64,000 bases of DNA, taken from assembly GCA_003439945.1 (NCBI GenBank), contig QVRM01002377.1, positions 758,501-822,500 on the forward strand, in the 5' to 3' direction. The first letter of the stretch is position 1. Every line of letters starts with the position of its first letter. This document shows, one piece after another, positions 22,962-34,444 of this stretch. The translations under genes were made by a program, and so were the position numbers. This DNA comes from Dermanyssus gallinae (Eukaryota; Arthropoda; Arachnida; Mesostigmata; Dermanyssidae). A model generated the notes under the pieces. That model saw only the letters and a program-made list of their open reading frames with translations, was not told the origin of the DNA and did not search any database.

Positions 22962-24100
22962 GTTATGCTCCAGCAGGCTGCGCACACGTTCTTACATCAC
23001 AAATGTATATTTTACTACACTTAAATAAATGATGATATATATATATATATATATATGCGTGTCAGCATAATAATAATAATAATAGTAAAGCATGTAACTG
23101 CATATTGTCAGTTAATATTATTTGTTCATTTGGGTATATTTGTGTTCGCCAACTCGTAGGCATTCACTTTTGCAAATTTGTGAAGTTAGTTGCAAACAAG
23201 TGAAGTTAGTGCTTTCCATTTCGACAACTGCAATCGACAATCGCCAGGTATTTCCTAACGCCTGACGATGTTGCAGAGCCTGGATCACCAAAATAACCTT
23301 CAATGATCAGCTGCAGGTTGAACTTTGATACACTCTGATCAGATTACCTCGTATTGGCATGATTAATAGAATAATTCAAGTATTCAGATAAAATCAACAC
23401 ACAAACCTAAAAAACCGTCTTTACTCTCCACCGACCAATGTAAATATTAGTAATTTTGAGTAGCAGTAGTAGTAGTAGTAACATCTGATATGGCTTGATG
23501 CACGATGTTCGACAAGCTAAAAATATGTGTAACATGAGAAAAATAATCACGTTAAACAAACTAAAAGTATGAACACCATCTGTGAAAAACTACAGCATTT
23601 ATCTATGAACTACAGAACTATCATGATTATTATTATTATTATTTTTATTATTGCGATGATTACAACCACTGTTGCTCGCCAAAGCCGTTTGATATACGAA
23701 TTTGGCGGGCGAATCTGATCGGTGTCGCCAGCGAGCGGCGGTAGACCGGAGTCGTCTGCAGCCAGCCGAGATAGCCCGCACCGCTCGCACGGTGCGCTTC
23801 GAAGCAATGCCAAAGTAATACGAATACGAATGCTGGCTGGTAGGAACAGGCATTTGTTCGGATAGTAGTGAGTCAGTCAGTCAGTCTGTGAGCCGCACAC
23901 TCTAGTCTCGCAGGCTGCTAGTGACGCAAATGCATCATGCATTCCCGAAACCTTTCATCGCCAACCAAAAAAAAAAGCAGGGCCAGCCTACAGTTAGTTT
24001 ATTTGTCGTGTCGGCTGTCGGTTGTTGGATCTCGGATCGGCAGATCGTATGTGCAGATATTGTTGCCTTGATCATTATGCGCTTGCTTATCTAGTCTGTG
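22962..24100. other. no gene seen
   Basis: Contains a short TA tract (23034-23056), an AGT/TAG run at 23460-23480 and ATT triplets at 23620-23650. The 84-codon minus frame at 23599-23853 is partly repeat-encoded. Confidence 0.5.
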
Positions 24101-24278
24101 TACCTTTGACACGCAAAGTCGCTCGTTGCGCGAAGCTCCAGTGACGAACAACCGGTCGGCCAGTACAGAGGGCATGCACTTAATTCTATTCCATAGAGAC
24201 GGCGGAGGTTGTCGTGCACTCTACGAACGTATTGACACGTATCATCACAGAGGCAACACGCAGTCACACAGCCACATA

Positions 24279-24300
24279 CACACACACACACACACACACA
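24279..24300. repeat. (CA)n microsatellite
   Basis: An uninterrupted ACAC run of about 22 bp. Confidence 0.9.
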
Positions 24301-24829
24301 GGGCCGGTCACACGCTCAATGCGCTCACAACTAGATACGTCTAGATACACAGCACACTCGGCCACTACACAAATCAGCACGGGGATCAGTTGTAGTTCTC
24401 GTAGCAGTTGGATTCGTAGCAGCAGCAATAATAGTAATAGTAGTAGTAGTAGTAGTAGAAGTCTTCGTCGTCGTCGTAATGTTACAACATATATGCATCA
24501 CGGCGAGTCGCGAAGTGTGACCTCTTTAACCGGAACCTACATTATATCCGTTTTCGATGTTCGTGAGCCTCAAGCGTTGGCTGGTGGTGAGCAGCTCGAT
24601 CGTCATCACCACAGCTAGCTAACATCGATCACAAACAATCGAGATCACGCACTTGGGATCGATGCAAAGTTGATTTGTTCAGGCGCACACTGCCTGTCTT
24701 CCAAAGCCCTTGTGCTCGGGCGTGTGTCTCTGGGCGTATGATGTGTTTATACCATCAAATCCTGCTGTTGTGGTTGTTGTTGTTGTTTTTGTAGTTGATC
24801 TGTGAGCAGTCACGCCCGCCGAGACCGCT

Positions 24830-25108
24830 ATGGTCGACTACGAGGCCGCTACAGGCGAGCTTCCGTACACCACCAGCTCGCTGCATGCACAGATAAACGA
24901 ACACGAGGCAAACAGGGATGGAGAAAATGAGAGAGGAAATAGCCCGCAGCAGCGTATGCGTGCCACAGCTAAACACAGAGCAAAGTTCCCATTCAACAAT
25001 ACGAATCACGTCTCAGAAACGTATCCTCTGATCCGACGACAGCACCGGCAGAAGCGCTCTATTCTAGTCCAAATGAAGAGAAGACCAAGGTCCAATAGTA
25101 TTCAGTAG
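24830..25108 (+). CDS. possible small ORF, 92 codons
   Basis: ATG (context CCGCTATGG) to TAG. A hydrophilic protein begins MVDYEAATGELPYTTSSLHA and ends basic (RRQHRQKRSILVQMKRRP). Composition is ordinary and not repeat-driven. No domain, signal peptide or splice evidence. It lies between trinucleotide-rich segments that could be UTR or promoter. Listed as a candidate only. Confidence 0.22.
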   Translation: MVDYEAATGELPYTTSSLHAQINEHEANRDGENERGNSPQQRMRATAKHRAKFPFNNTNHVSETYPLIRRQHRQKRSILVQMKRRPRSNSIQ

Positions 25109-25302
25109 CCGCAGCAGCAAACGCTGCCGCTAGACAGGTTAATCGAACTGTCCTAACGTCACTCGCAGTTGTTGTCGCTATGAGGCAGTCACCTCCTCCT
25201 CCTCTACCTGCCCGCCTGTCTGTTATTGCTACGACGACGGCCGTAGCGCTCAAACCTCTCCAACTCCACCTTTCGTGTTCTCTGTCTGGGTCTCTCCGCC
25301 TC

Positions 25303-25319
25303 CCCCCCCCCCCCCCCCG
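25303..25319. repeat. poly-C tract
   Basis: About 17 C residues, followed by CTCTTTCTCTCTC. Confidence 0.9.
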
Positions 25320-25489
25320 CTCTTTCTCTCTCTAGCTTTCAAAGTCGGAATTTGCGCATCAAGCAGATCTCGCCGCTAAAGTCGCTCATATCTAACGACA
25401 ACGGTAGAGGACCGCACGACGACGGTAAAAAGAATTACGATAAAAAGTGGGACAACAACCACGTTGACACGAACAGCTAGCTTACCAAC

Positions 25490-25555
25490 CAGCAGCAGCA
25501 ACAACAACAACAACAACAACAGCAATAACAACAACAGCAGCAACAACAACAACTG
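25490..25555. repeat. (CAG)/(CAA) array
   Basis: Mixed CAG, CAA and ATAACA triplets. In antisense it encodes poly-Leu, which explains the 145-codon minus frame here. A related CAA/CTA-rich patch lies at 25975-26050. Confidence 0.9.
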
Positions 25556-26199
25556 AAGAAGAAAACGAGAAAGCAAACAGTTCACACTCGCGAGCCGACC
25601 CCTCTTGCCGATTCGCCGACCCTCAGAAGTATGATGGCCGTCGAGCTCGTTTGGGCGAGGAGTCCAAACGTTGCAGAGAGAACGAAGCTGAGATACGACT
25701 GACGGAGGGCGCCGGGGGAGGGGGTGCCGGGGGGAGATGGCAGTGAATCTCAGGAATGCACAGACCGGCAGACGCGCACGAACATGGGACTTCACTATGC
25801 ATGCATGCTGCATGGAGACCGCTCGATCGAGCGACTGTTGCTATTGCAAACGAAGGACGGCGGTCAATCCAGCGTCTGCACTGCGGCACACACACATGAC
25901 ACTGCAAAGTGAAGAAAGCCTCGCACGAATCATGATGGTGATGTGATAATGACTCTGAACTATGATGAACAACACAATAGCAACAATAACAACAACAAGA
26001 ACATAAACAACAACAACTACTACTACTACTATTACTACAATAACAACTCATTATTACGACACTAAGAAACTAGAAGTAGAGGTCGCTTTATCGTCTCGTT
26101 AAGCAGGACCGAAAATAACTTGATTTGATCTTGTTTCTTCCTCTCTTTCGCCTTCAAAATCGGATGGCCGTCGATGGAGCTCATCGATAAACTATACGC

Positions 26200-26860
26200 A
26201 CAGATCTTTAAAATGTAAGCGAGTCAACCGATTGTATTCGTTCAAAAACTACTCTCCATTATTAGCCATCTTCCCCCATATCAGGACGAGACCAACGATT
26301 CGAATGAAAATGTATTATGGCTTCTGCATCCCGTGGAATGTCTCCATGTGTGTTTTTACTGCTTGTGGTGAAGTGAATTCCTTGCCATGTAGATAGTTCT
26401 ACAGACATCTGACAGGGATGGTAGTCCGGCGCGATGCCCGGTGAGTATGGTGGATGCGGCAAAAGTTCTCAAACGAAGTTTGATATCTTGCGGAGGCTGG
26501 GTAATCTCACATTCAACCTTACGTTTTCTTATCGCGTCTCCTCTTTCGGAAGGCAACACGTAACTCAATCGTGCCAAGAAGAGCATTTTTCTAGACGCTC
26601 CACTTTGCTACGCTCGATCAAATCCTGAGATACTTATTAGTTCCACCTTGACACGGGGTTCATCCAGAAGGCCTAAAGTGCCTGAACGGAACTTGGCGAA
26701 TCATTTGTCGTTGCATGAAATCTTTGAAATGTTGTCCTCACCGAAACACCGCTCCAAACATTTCGGATAGTTTTCGCAGCAGTAAGGCAATTTTTGAAAA
26801 AAAATCGCCCGTAGCCGGAACTGTTTGCTGTCTATTTCGACAGAATTTATATAGCAAAGA
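26200..26860 (-). mobile_element. internally deleted mariner transposon relic
   Basis: On the minus strand the order is: a degenerate helix-turn-helix region with GEDNISKISCNDK; then FAKFRSGTLGLLDEPR (about 26650-26700), matching the mariner block WFAKFRSGxFxLxDEPRSGRP; then, after only about 25 residues, a degenerate HDNARPH-like segment; then LLPHPPYSPGIAPDYH (about 26415-26462), the C-terminal signature around the third catalytic Asp. About 170 residues with the first two catalytic Asp residues are missing, and stops and frameshifts interrupt the rest. It is non-autonomous and dead. Terminal inverted repeats and TA target duplications were not located. Confidence 0.8.
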
Positions 26861-27126
26861 CGACAATGAGGCCACTATACGAAGCCCTGAAAGATTATAC
26901 GGTCTTTTGCGCTCACATAAATATCTGTGTTCTAAACATAGCAGACTTCTCAGAGGCAATAAAAAATCTGTAAATTTCTGTCTAACCTAATATAAATAAT
27001 TGCAACACGCGCTAAGTACGATCGACTCTAACGAGGCTGAATAAAGCAAATATTTGTTTAGTTACATCATTCATCCTTGCCAAGAATGAAAGATTTGCAG
27101 AGACTATGCTGTGGCTTGCGGCCGGC

Positions 27127-27134
27127 TATTTGCT

Positions 27135-27172
<38 letters not shown>

Positions 27173-27182
27173 TTGCTTGATA
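27127..27182. repeat. (TA)n tract flanked by 13-bp direct repeats
   Basis: TATTTGCTTGATA occurs at 27127-27139 and again at 27170-27182, bracketing the TA tract. Confidence 0.85.
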
Positions 27183-27198
27183 AGACAAATTTATATTA

Positions 27199-27204
<6 letters not shown>

Positions 27205-27230
<26 letters not shown>
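27205..27230. repeat. (TA)n microsatellite
   Basis: A second TA tract about 23 bases after the previous repeat. Confidence 0.9.
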
Positions 27231-28041
27231 GAAGTTACCACTGCAATTACTAAAACAGTGGTTTTGATGCGTAGGGCCACTTTACAATGTTGATTTTGTT
27301 TCTAAAAGCATGAAGCAGTAGGCGGACTGCTGCAAACAACTGCCTGACTATAAGATGTCTTCGTAGCGATGATGAATCGTGTAATCGAGCTTTAACGCAA
27401 GTATGTGACCGACCACGGGGGATGTCCTCGGCAATCTAGGCAACCCTTTCTCTCGTCGTTTTGTATCAATGCGCAGCGCATTACGTAGTGATATCATCCG
27501 GCAAAATGTGACAGTGTAACGGGCTCCGTTGTGTTTATCTTATTTCCGATTTCGGCATTTCATTCACTGCGTGGCAACCTTCCAGCCTCCGGCAATGCCC
27601 AACTGCACGACCTTCTCCTCCGTCAATTTCCTCTGTCACGTTTTGCTCCATTTTTGTTCTGTTCCAATTCGCTGTACTTTCCAGTCTCGTTTTGTTGTCT
27701 GTTACTTCTACCTGGCTATTTCTACCTGTGCAATCTGTCCAAACGAAGCAACACGGCAGACTTGTCCGCCCTATTGACGAGAGGCGTCGCCACATGCGTT
27801 ATGCTACACAATAACATCAACCGTTTAGTTTGCTCTGTGTTCTTCTACTTCCCGTGCTGTTTGACCGATCAGCTGTTGCAGAGAATATTTGGCAAAATTG
27901 ACTGACTTCAGTAAAGTTGGCAGCAGTAGCCTGTTGTGGTCACGATACAAGACAAAACTCATTTGCGCCAACATTTTATGCTATATGTATATATACGTAT
28001 ACATCTGGAAGTCTGCTCACTAGGAGTCACAAATTCAATTC

Positions 28042-28053
28042 TGATACATTCTG

Positions 28054-28105
<52 letters not shown>

Positions 28106-28118
28106 CAAGTATGTATCA
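28042..28118. repeat. fold-back: 18-bp inverted repeat around (TA)n
   Basis: TGATACATTCTGATTATA at 28042-28059 is the reverse complement, apart from one or two changes, of TATAATCAAGTATGTATCA at 28100-28118. The centre is pure TA, so the whole block can form one long hairpin. Confidence 0.85.
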
Positions 28119-29030
28119 GGGTCTCCCAGCTAAATTTAAAAAACAATATAGGGAGATTTGGTATCAAAACGATCGTCATGAATGTGTTAGTTAACGCTGT
28201 GGATGGTCGTAGGGTTGCGATTTGAGGTATTGGGCGTGAAGGCTAAAATAGCTTCATTTTTTTACGCATTCTCTTCTAAACGATAATGGCGCATCCTCTT
28301 GCCGGCGTTATATGTTCTTCAGAAAAAGCATCATTTTCTCACGAACACGAAGATGTGCTTAGTTTCTATAGAAGGGTGGTTGTCTCGCAATTGCACATTT
28401 TGTGCTCCTATATCGGGCAATAACATAATAATGCCGCAAATTTTAGTAATATCAATCTCACTCCAAGACAAGACTTCTCTGAAACCATTCCATTATGTAG
28501 TTATTTACTTTAACGAGTTCTACGAGTTCCTTTGTTGTGTTCTTGTCGTAAATCTTGCTGGGAAACTTCGTATAAGTATACATTCAATTCATATTCAAGA
28601 CATATAATGCATACGATTGAGTATGGATGTGATATACAAGTACGTTTAAACATAAGCATGCATGCATATTCCTAACAAGAGTGCTCAGATGTGGTCGGGT
28701 TTTAAAAATAAATGCAGAATTAACCAGTTTGTTGCCGATACGAAGAAAGGCCTTGTTTGAATTGTCAAACTCCACGACGCGTCCGCGCTTACCTGAAACA
28801 AGACAAGAGTGCAGCAGCTCGTTAGCGTTAAGACACTTGTTAGCGATAGTCAGAAGTGCGTGTATGTCTTTGCTGAGGATGAGTTAAAATTGAAAGGGCA
28901 GATGAACGTTAATTAGTATAATAAGCAGAGAAACAGATGGTGTGTGCCGTCGCCATATTGATTCGTCATCTAATGGCGTCCCTGAAAGGGTTCATTAAAG
29001 TTTAACAAAAATTACGGCGATACCCTGATA

Positions 29031-29033
<3 letters not shown>

Positions 29034-29072
<39 letters not shown>
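29034..29072. repeat. (TA)n microsatellite
   Basis: The TA tract is framed by CCGCATAT and ATATTGCAG. Confidence 0.9.
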
Positions 29073-29074
<2 letters not shown>

Positions 29075-29218
29075 CAGACACGGGCGATAGCCTTTTCTGC
29101 AAAGTTACCTGAATAGTTATAATTGTTTGAATTTATGTAATTATGGAAATTTCAAGCTTAATGAAGAGTTATTGAACTTAAATAAATTTGCCGTCCGGAA
29201 AAAACAGTCCCATAAAAA

Positions 29219-29222
<4 letters not shown>

Positions 29223-29249
<27 letters not shown>
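29223..29249. repeat. (TA)n microsatellite
   Basis: A TA tract followed by GCGTGTTTGTGTATG. Confidence 0.9.
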
Positions 29250-29440
29250 GCGTGTTTGTGTATGTATGCACGTGTTTAGATGAAGAACGGTTGTTCTCTT
29301 AAGAGCTTTAAGTTTCTATCATTTTTTATCTAACAACAATGTTGTTAGTCATGGGATGATGGTATATATACAATAACATAAAACTTGTTTATTCATCAAC
29401 TCAATTGTGTCTAACTGAACGTGATGATCTGCAACCTTGG

Positions 29441-30760
29441 TCTGCAGCATTCGGTTAGCGATCCTAGATTTGAGATCACGCTGCCCCGCTGGACGTTATT
29501 GGAAAGTATCTGGTGTTAGAATTGTGAGGATCTCTTGTCCCCCGCAGTTATTTTCAAACTTCTCCCAACTCAGTAAGTGTCGCCCTGGATCGGGGCGCTC
29601 GACGATCTCAAGGTCTCGAAGGTCACTGAGGTGAAGATATGGGCTCTGGTTCGGCGTATTTGTTCATCTTGTCGTTCTCTGCTAACGTCGCGGCGTGATC
29701 AGCTCTAAGTAAACCGAAGCCAACCGTTGAGAGAGAAAGTGAGTCGGTAACGCTGGCGCCCTAGACAAGGATATGGCCCCGTTCAAAGGGGATAAGGATC
29801 ATCCCGTCGGGGCGATCACCGTGGTTTTTGGTTAGTCTAGTGGGTTCCAACATGCTTGGGTAGCGTGCCGTTCGGAGGGTCCTTGTTAGTGCGTCGTCAA
29901 TAGCCGCGTTTGCGTGGCCGACGGCTTTACTGAAGACGAACGAAGGACGCACCGAGTCTGAGGCCAACACATATGGTAGGACGCGTAAGCAATCGCTTGC
30001 ATGTGTTGCAAATGTTACCCTTAGCCGGGCCTAGTAGAGTCATTGTTGGCTTGACCAATAAGTAAACGAGCTTGTTGATCGGCTACCAGAGACGACCGTT
30101 CACTCTACGATGTGATGTCTTTTGGTGAAGTTCGAAAAACCTCAACCAAGCTGCTCGTGATTTGATCTCGCATGGAGGTGAAATCGCCTATTAGTAATTT
30201 ATCGTCCAAGTACTACGTGTTAAGCGGGCTTCCAAGTGACTTGAAAACATTATTAACTGCCAGGCATAATAAAGGTAGACCAGGGGCGTCGCCTGCTGTA
30301 CGCCTGTTTTGAACGGTATTATTAAGCCAGGTGTGACAAAGCAAATTTGACGTCTATACAAGGACTCAACATAATGATACATGTTTGGGGTGAAGTAAGA
30401 CTTACTTGACTGTCTTTAGTAAGTGGTCTATCCTTACTGTATAGGACGCATTTTAAAAATCTAGCCTAAGCAAGTATGTGGGACAAGTCCTGGAAACCAG
30501 GTTAGAACGAGTGCTATGGACTTCTGTCTGTACCCTGGCTTTGACCGAGAACCCTAATAGTCGGTCGTCTATTTGGTGTGTGAGCGGTCTTGTGTTGTTC
30601 TCTATGCTGATGTCCGAAGCAATCGTGCGTGGGCATGTGAGCATGCTATCGGTTGAATTGAGACGCATTTCTTCTTCTCCAAGAACAGGATATATACACA
30701 TATATATGTATATAATTATTATTTATTTATGTGTATTACCATATACATTTGTGATGTAAG
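29441..30760 (-). mobile_element. LINE relic: RT core to polyprotein C-terminus
   Basis: On the minus strand, pieces follow the order of a non-LTR ORF2. LLGFSVKARVQTEVH then LRLDF|KNAS (30440-30560) match LGFGV.GG.EAAVH...KLDFKNAF. MYHYVESLYRR...TGVQQATPL (30281-30382) is the RT palm motif GVQQGDPL, with the catalytic YxDD-like region degraded just after. Next come NAAIDDALTRTL, PSMLEPTRLTKNHGDRPDG and LIPFERG (29770-29940), then WDAS-type sequence (Trp codon now a stop). The end is FETL...TAGDKRSSQF and VQRGSVISNLG near 29441-29600. At least four frameshifts or stops. It belongs to the same widespread LINE type as 22698-22961. Confidence 0.85.
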
Positions 30761-31620
30761 AACATGTGCACAGCCAGCTCGAAAGCAACGAAAATAATGC
30801 TAACCAAGCGTCAAAACTGTGTACACATCATAGAGCACCCTAGTAAGAGTCATGGCTAAGATATGTCTAATGTCGTTGGGTGTGATACACACTAATTCAT
30901 TATTGTTACTAAGTATACGTAGTAGGCCACGCGTGGTGTATAGCAGGTCGTAAACAGGGGCATTTTACTCTCAAGCTGGGCTCGGCGTCTGCGGTGTTCG
31001 TCTGTGTCCGCGGTGTCGTCGTTTGGGTTGAAGAGATCTCGGGCGCCAGGTATGTGTGAGCATCCATCATGATGAGGTGGGTTTAAGCTTTTCGCCAGGC
31101 AAGTAGTTGCTGAAGAGCGTTAGTAATTGTTTTGGTCGCCATAACTAGCCCTGGGCTGACTACCGCGTCTTGCGAACCTTGTTGTTGGCACGGCACCGTG
31201 GTGAAACATCAACTCGTGGCATCGTAAACGTCACATCAGGTTGTCGTCACAGTAGTCGTTTTTTCATTCGGGTTTCTGGACTTGGTGAAATGATCGATGA
31301 TAGGTCTCATCCTTTAAGGTTCTTGTTATACCCTCTAGCTACAGCAACATATGTTTTTTTGGCCACCAGCTAGGGTGTGGTCAAAATCGACCGGCGTAGA
31401 ACAAGATTATTTTATGGTTGCCGCAGGGTGATTTACTCTCACCTGTTGAGGCGTACGAGTCTCGCTAATGAGTCTAGCCTTCTCCCCTCGGGCAAGAGGA
31501 GTCTCGGGCATGAGAGGGCGCCAGCTGCATGTGGTCCATGGACAATTAACACCTCGAGGCGTGTTTTGACATTTCTTGTGTTTTTGGCCTTTCGGCTCTG
31601 CATCTACGACAGACGTTTTG
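30761..31620. other. unassigned sequence upstream of the LINE RT
   Basis: No readable RT N-terminus or endonuclease was identified. Broken frames occur on both strands. It may be the diverged 5' part of the LINE at 29.4-30.8 kb. Confidence 0.35.
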
Positions 31621-31624
31621 TAAG

Positions 31625-32158
31625 CTATACCAATTTGCTGTGCCCGGGTTGGAGGCTCTTGAAGCAGATTATTAAATGATCCGATTCGAGTACTTGGTGG
31701 TGCGACTTATAACCCAAAAATATAGAGATCAGTGTTTGTCGGTCAAATTTGAGTATAACTCGGCTTAAAAGCTTCCGTTCGACACTCAAAGTGATAAAAA
31801 CAATTGACGAACATAAGGTACGCTCAGCTTTCTGAATAGTCGACGTTATCCGCCTCCGTGTAAACGTGTCGATAACACCTTGAATTCTAGCCTTGTGTAA
31901 AGTTATAGCTGGATATGCCTTTACTTGTATACCCCTTAGTTGCTTAATGCCACCGAAAATTCTACTTCCTAGGGATAATGTGTCAATTGCCTTGAGTAAA
32001 GTTAGCACTGATCCTTCGTCAAAGTTCACGGGCGTGCCAGACCCTATAGTGCCTGCGTTAATATCGTCTCTAAATGCTTTAACTATTTTAGGTTGTCGCG
32101 TTGCCACACGTTTACCCTTGAAAACTCTGAACTGTGAATCCGCCACTATAATTGCCAT
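31625..32158 (-). CDS. uncharacterised ORF, 177 codons, next to LINE relic
   Basis: The longest frame in the window that is not repeat-driven. It reads MAIIVADSQFRVFKGKRVAT, then a region rich in Lys/Arg and Ile/Leu, and stops at 31625. It stays open upstream of the ATG to about 32235, overlapping the end of the next ORF in another frame. It lies on the same strand as, and about 900 bases upstream of, the LINE RT relic, so a retroelement ORF1 or N-terminal ORF2 part is possible. No motif confirms that. The antisense frame at 31893-32204 is also open. Confidence 0.25.
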   Translation of the reverse strand: MAIIVADSQFRVFKGKRVATRQPKIVKAFRDDINAGTIGSGTPVNFDEGSVLTLLKAIDTLSLGSRIFGGIKQLRGIQVKAYPAITLHKARIQGVIDTFTRRRITSTIQKAERTLCSSIVFITLSVERKLLSRVILKFDRQTLISIFLGYKSHHQVLESDHLIICFKSLQPGHSKLV

Positions 32159-32178
32159 TGTGACACGCTTCGTCTCGA

Positions 32179-32541
32179 TCAGCCTGCTGGACAGTCTCGG
32201 GTAGAATCTTTCTCCTTTTTGCGTCGAAAGTCATTTTCCGTCGTTGGGGTGGGGTTTTTGAGAACGGATGTCTTGTGGGTAACCCTCAGTTTATCCGACG
32301 CTAAAAATACAGCATTAGACACTGTACCTTCGAATACTGCACTGCTCCGGTCTGACCTGAACGGGTTAGGATCCTGACGCTCTATGGCAAGGCCTCTGAA
32401 CCTGCCTCGCACGTCTACGGTAAGGCCTCCGAGCCTGCGTCGCACGTCTATGGCAACGGCACTGAACTCTGTTTCACTGCACCAATTGGCGCCACAATAA
32501 TCGGGCTCGTTTAGCTGCACGAATAGATTCTGGGAGTACAA
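32179..32541 (-). CDS. uncharacterised ORF with 11-residue internal repeats, 120 codons
   Basis: A complete frame from ATG 32541. Residues about 30-55 consist of an 11-residue repeat (VAIDVRRRLGG, LTVDVRGRFRG, then a third partial LAIERQ) produced by a 33-bp tandem repeat at 32375-32460. The C-terminus is basic (FRRKKEKDSTRDCPAG). The downstream ORF (31625-32158) begins within its 3' end in another frame. No family is recognised. The repeat length divisible by three suggests past selection for an open frame but is not proof. Confidence 0.25.
   Translation of the reverse strand: MYSQNLFVQLNEPDYCGANWCSETEFSAVAIDVRRRLGGLTVDVRGRFRGLAIERQDPNPFRSDRSSAVFEGTVSNAVFLASDKLRVTHKTSVLKNPTPTTENDFRRKKEKDSTRDCPAG
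32375..32460. repeat. 33-bp tandem repeat, about 2.5 units
   Basis: Units start with TCTATGGCAAGGCC, TCTACGGTAAGGCC and TCTATGGCAACGGC, with 33-base spacing. Confidence 0.85.
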
Positions 32542-34430
32542 GTAAGAAACCTCCGCGCCCGGCCAAGCGATAGAGGGAAGGAAGGTGAGATGATACTACT
32601 CTGACAAAACAAGCAGCCAATAATATACTTACATATGAATAGATATATACTTTCGCTGTACCTTTTTTTTGTGTATTTCATTGTCTGTTATTTGACACGG
32701 ATATATGAAGGGACAAACGATAGAAAGGAATCCGTTTTATTTTTGTAGAAGAATCCATCGAAAATCCCCGACCGCTTTCTTATAGCGAGACATGGCACCA
32801 TCCACAGGCGCTTTCCAAGATCTCAGGAGGATCATCCGAGGCGACTGGTGTGGTAAGGTTGATGCTGACAATGGTGATGTTGTTATGATGGCAGACATTC
32901 TCTCGCCCTGGCTGGCAACAGAGGTTCCTTCACCGCCTGGCTGTCTGACGGCTTCAATGGTGGTATAGAGGTGCTGCGTATACATGGATGGGCGATCACA
33001 GCCCGATTGACTTCAAAATGGGCTGTTTCGCCCCGGGGCGTCACTCGGGCGGCTTTTGCGCACGGGCGCGTTTGTTGTTGTCGTTGTCGTCGTCGTCATC
33101 ATCTCCATCTCCACTTAGAGGGCAGCATGCGCAGTTGTCTGCTGTCTCGGCGGCGTTTGCGTTGCTAGCTGAGGCGCCAGCGTCGCTCGACACGAATACG
33201 AATTACCTGTTTGGCTGTTTGAGAGCTAATAGGATTTACATTTGTGTATCGTCGCGTGCACTCGTGCCCTACGATTAACGAGTAGGGTCGTCGCGGTGGC
33301 GATAACCGATAACCAAATCTCGCGATTCCTTTAAAGCTGAATAATCTCCTTCGAAGGTTCGTCGTCGTGTGCCGCGCTGCGCTTGTGTTCAATAAACAGC
33401 AGCCTTATCTTGGTAAATGTATGTATATATGTCTGTATATTGTGCGGCGGTTATTCCGAGGCGAACTCTGTGAATCTTCCTATTACAAACCTGACCTCAT
33501 CGTCCTTAAGGGATACCTCTACAAGGGCTGGTCATCTCAGGGACTTCTCAGTCTTAGGTTCTGAAAGAACAGCTCTCGCTCAGTGTTGAAAAGGCCTCAC
33601 CTGGGTTGCACATTCGAAATAAAGGTGGGTCAGCTTTACCAACGTGGTGTAGGCATTGCTCTGGTTAGCACCCGTGTCTCTAGCAGTCGCACGAATAGGT
33701 AGGTGAGCCAGCCGTGTTTAGGTCTGTACCCTTGTTTAAGATTAGAAAGTACTGATTTTTCTGATATGTAGAGTGGCTCGACTGAACTGCTTCCCGTTGC
33801 TGGTGGACACCCTTGTTTAGGGTATCTGTCCTGCTAATTAGTTGTCCCTCCGTCCCGGATTATTTTAGGGGCATCTTGAAGTCTTTTGCTCTTAGGTTCC
33901 AGATAATATTTCTAGAGAGTGCTTGTATGGCTGCTGTGGACGCTGTGAGACTTGGCCGTGCGATGTTGAACTCTATAAGTCTTTCAGTCTTGTTGAGGAG
34001 GCGGCGTGTAGCAGCGTTGGCTACTAAAGGACGGCGCAGAAAATGAGTTGTTTTTCTAGTCCGTGGAAGAATTTTCCCAGCCTTGTTCAGGCTTTAACAG
34101 CTTTTGTTGCTGTATCTCGCACATAATTTGTTCCCGTGAGAGCGTAATTAACCATGTGCGTAGGTGTTACTAGGTGCCCTTCCAGGCGTAAGTTTAGATC
34201 CTGTGTAAGGTGTTTCATGCCGTTTAAAATCATTCTATTCGTTTTTCGTAAATCTAGTAATCAATCATACCGGCGTGTTTAGAGGAAATTTCTGCATAAT
34301 CTAAAAGGCACCCGACGCAAGCTAGCGAAAGCCAAATAGCCAGATTAAAGAAAGTAATAAAACTCCTCCTAAGCTTAATCATCTTACTTAAACAAGACGC
34401 TTTCGCTCCTTCTTCCACTCAAAAAAAAGA
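32542..34430. other. no supported gene
   Basis: A GTCGTC run lies at 33078-33103. Plus frames at 33367-33589 and 33813-34046 have no domain. The minus reading of 33590-34140 has a vaguely LINE-like basic composition but no diagnostic motif. Confidence 0.4.
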
Positions 34431-34444
34431 TTGCCGAGTTCTGC

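Larger units (their letters stand above)
26960..29430. other. AT-rich, no gene seen; several TA tracts
   Basis: The plus frames at 27529-27905 overlap a minus frame and lack motifs. The 102-codon frame at 28299-28607 likewise has no support. Confidence 0.5.

Noticed and set aside
26715..26990. 91-codon plus-strand ORF
   Set aside because: It is the antisense shadow of the mariner relic.
30478..30759. 93-codon plus-strand ORF
   Set aside because: Antisense shadow of the LINE RT region, which has clear RT motifs on the minus strand.
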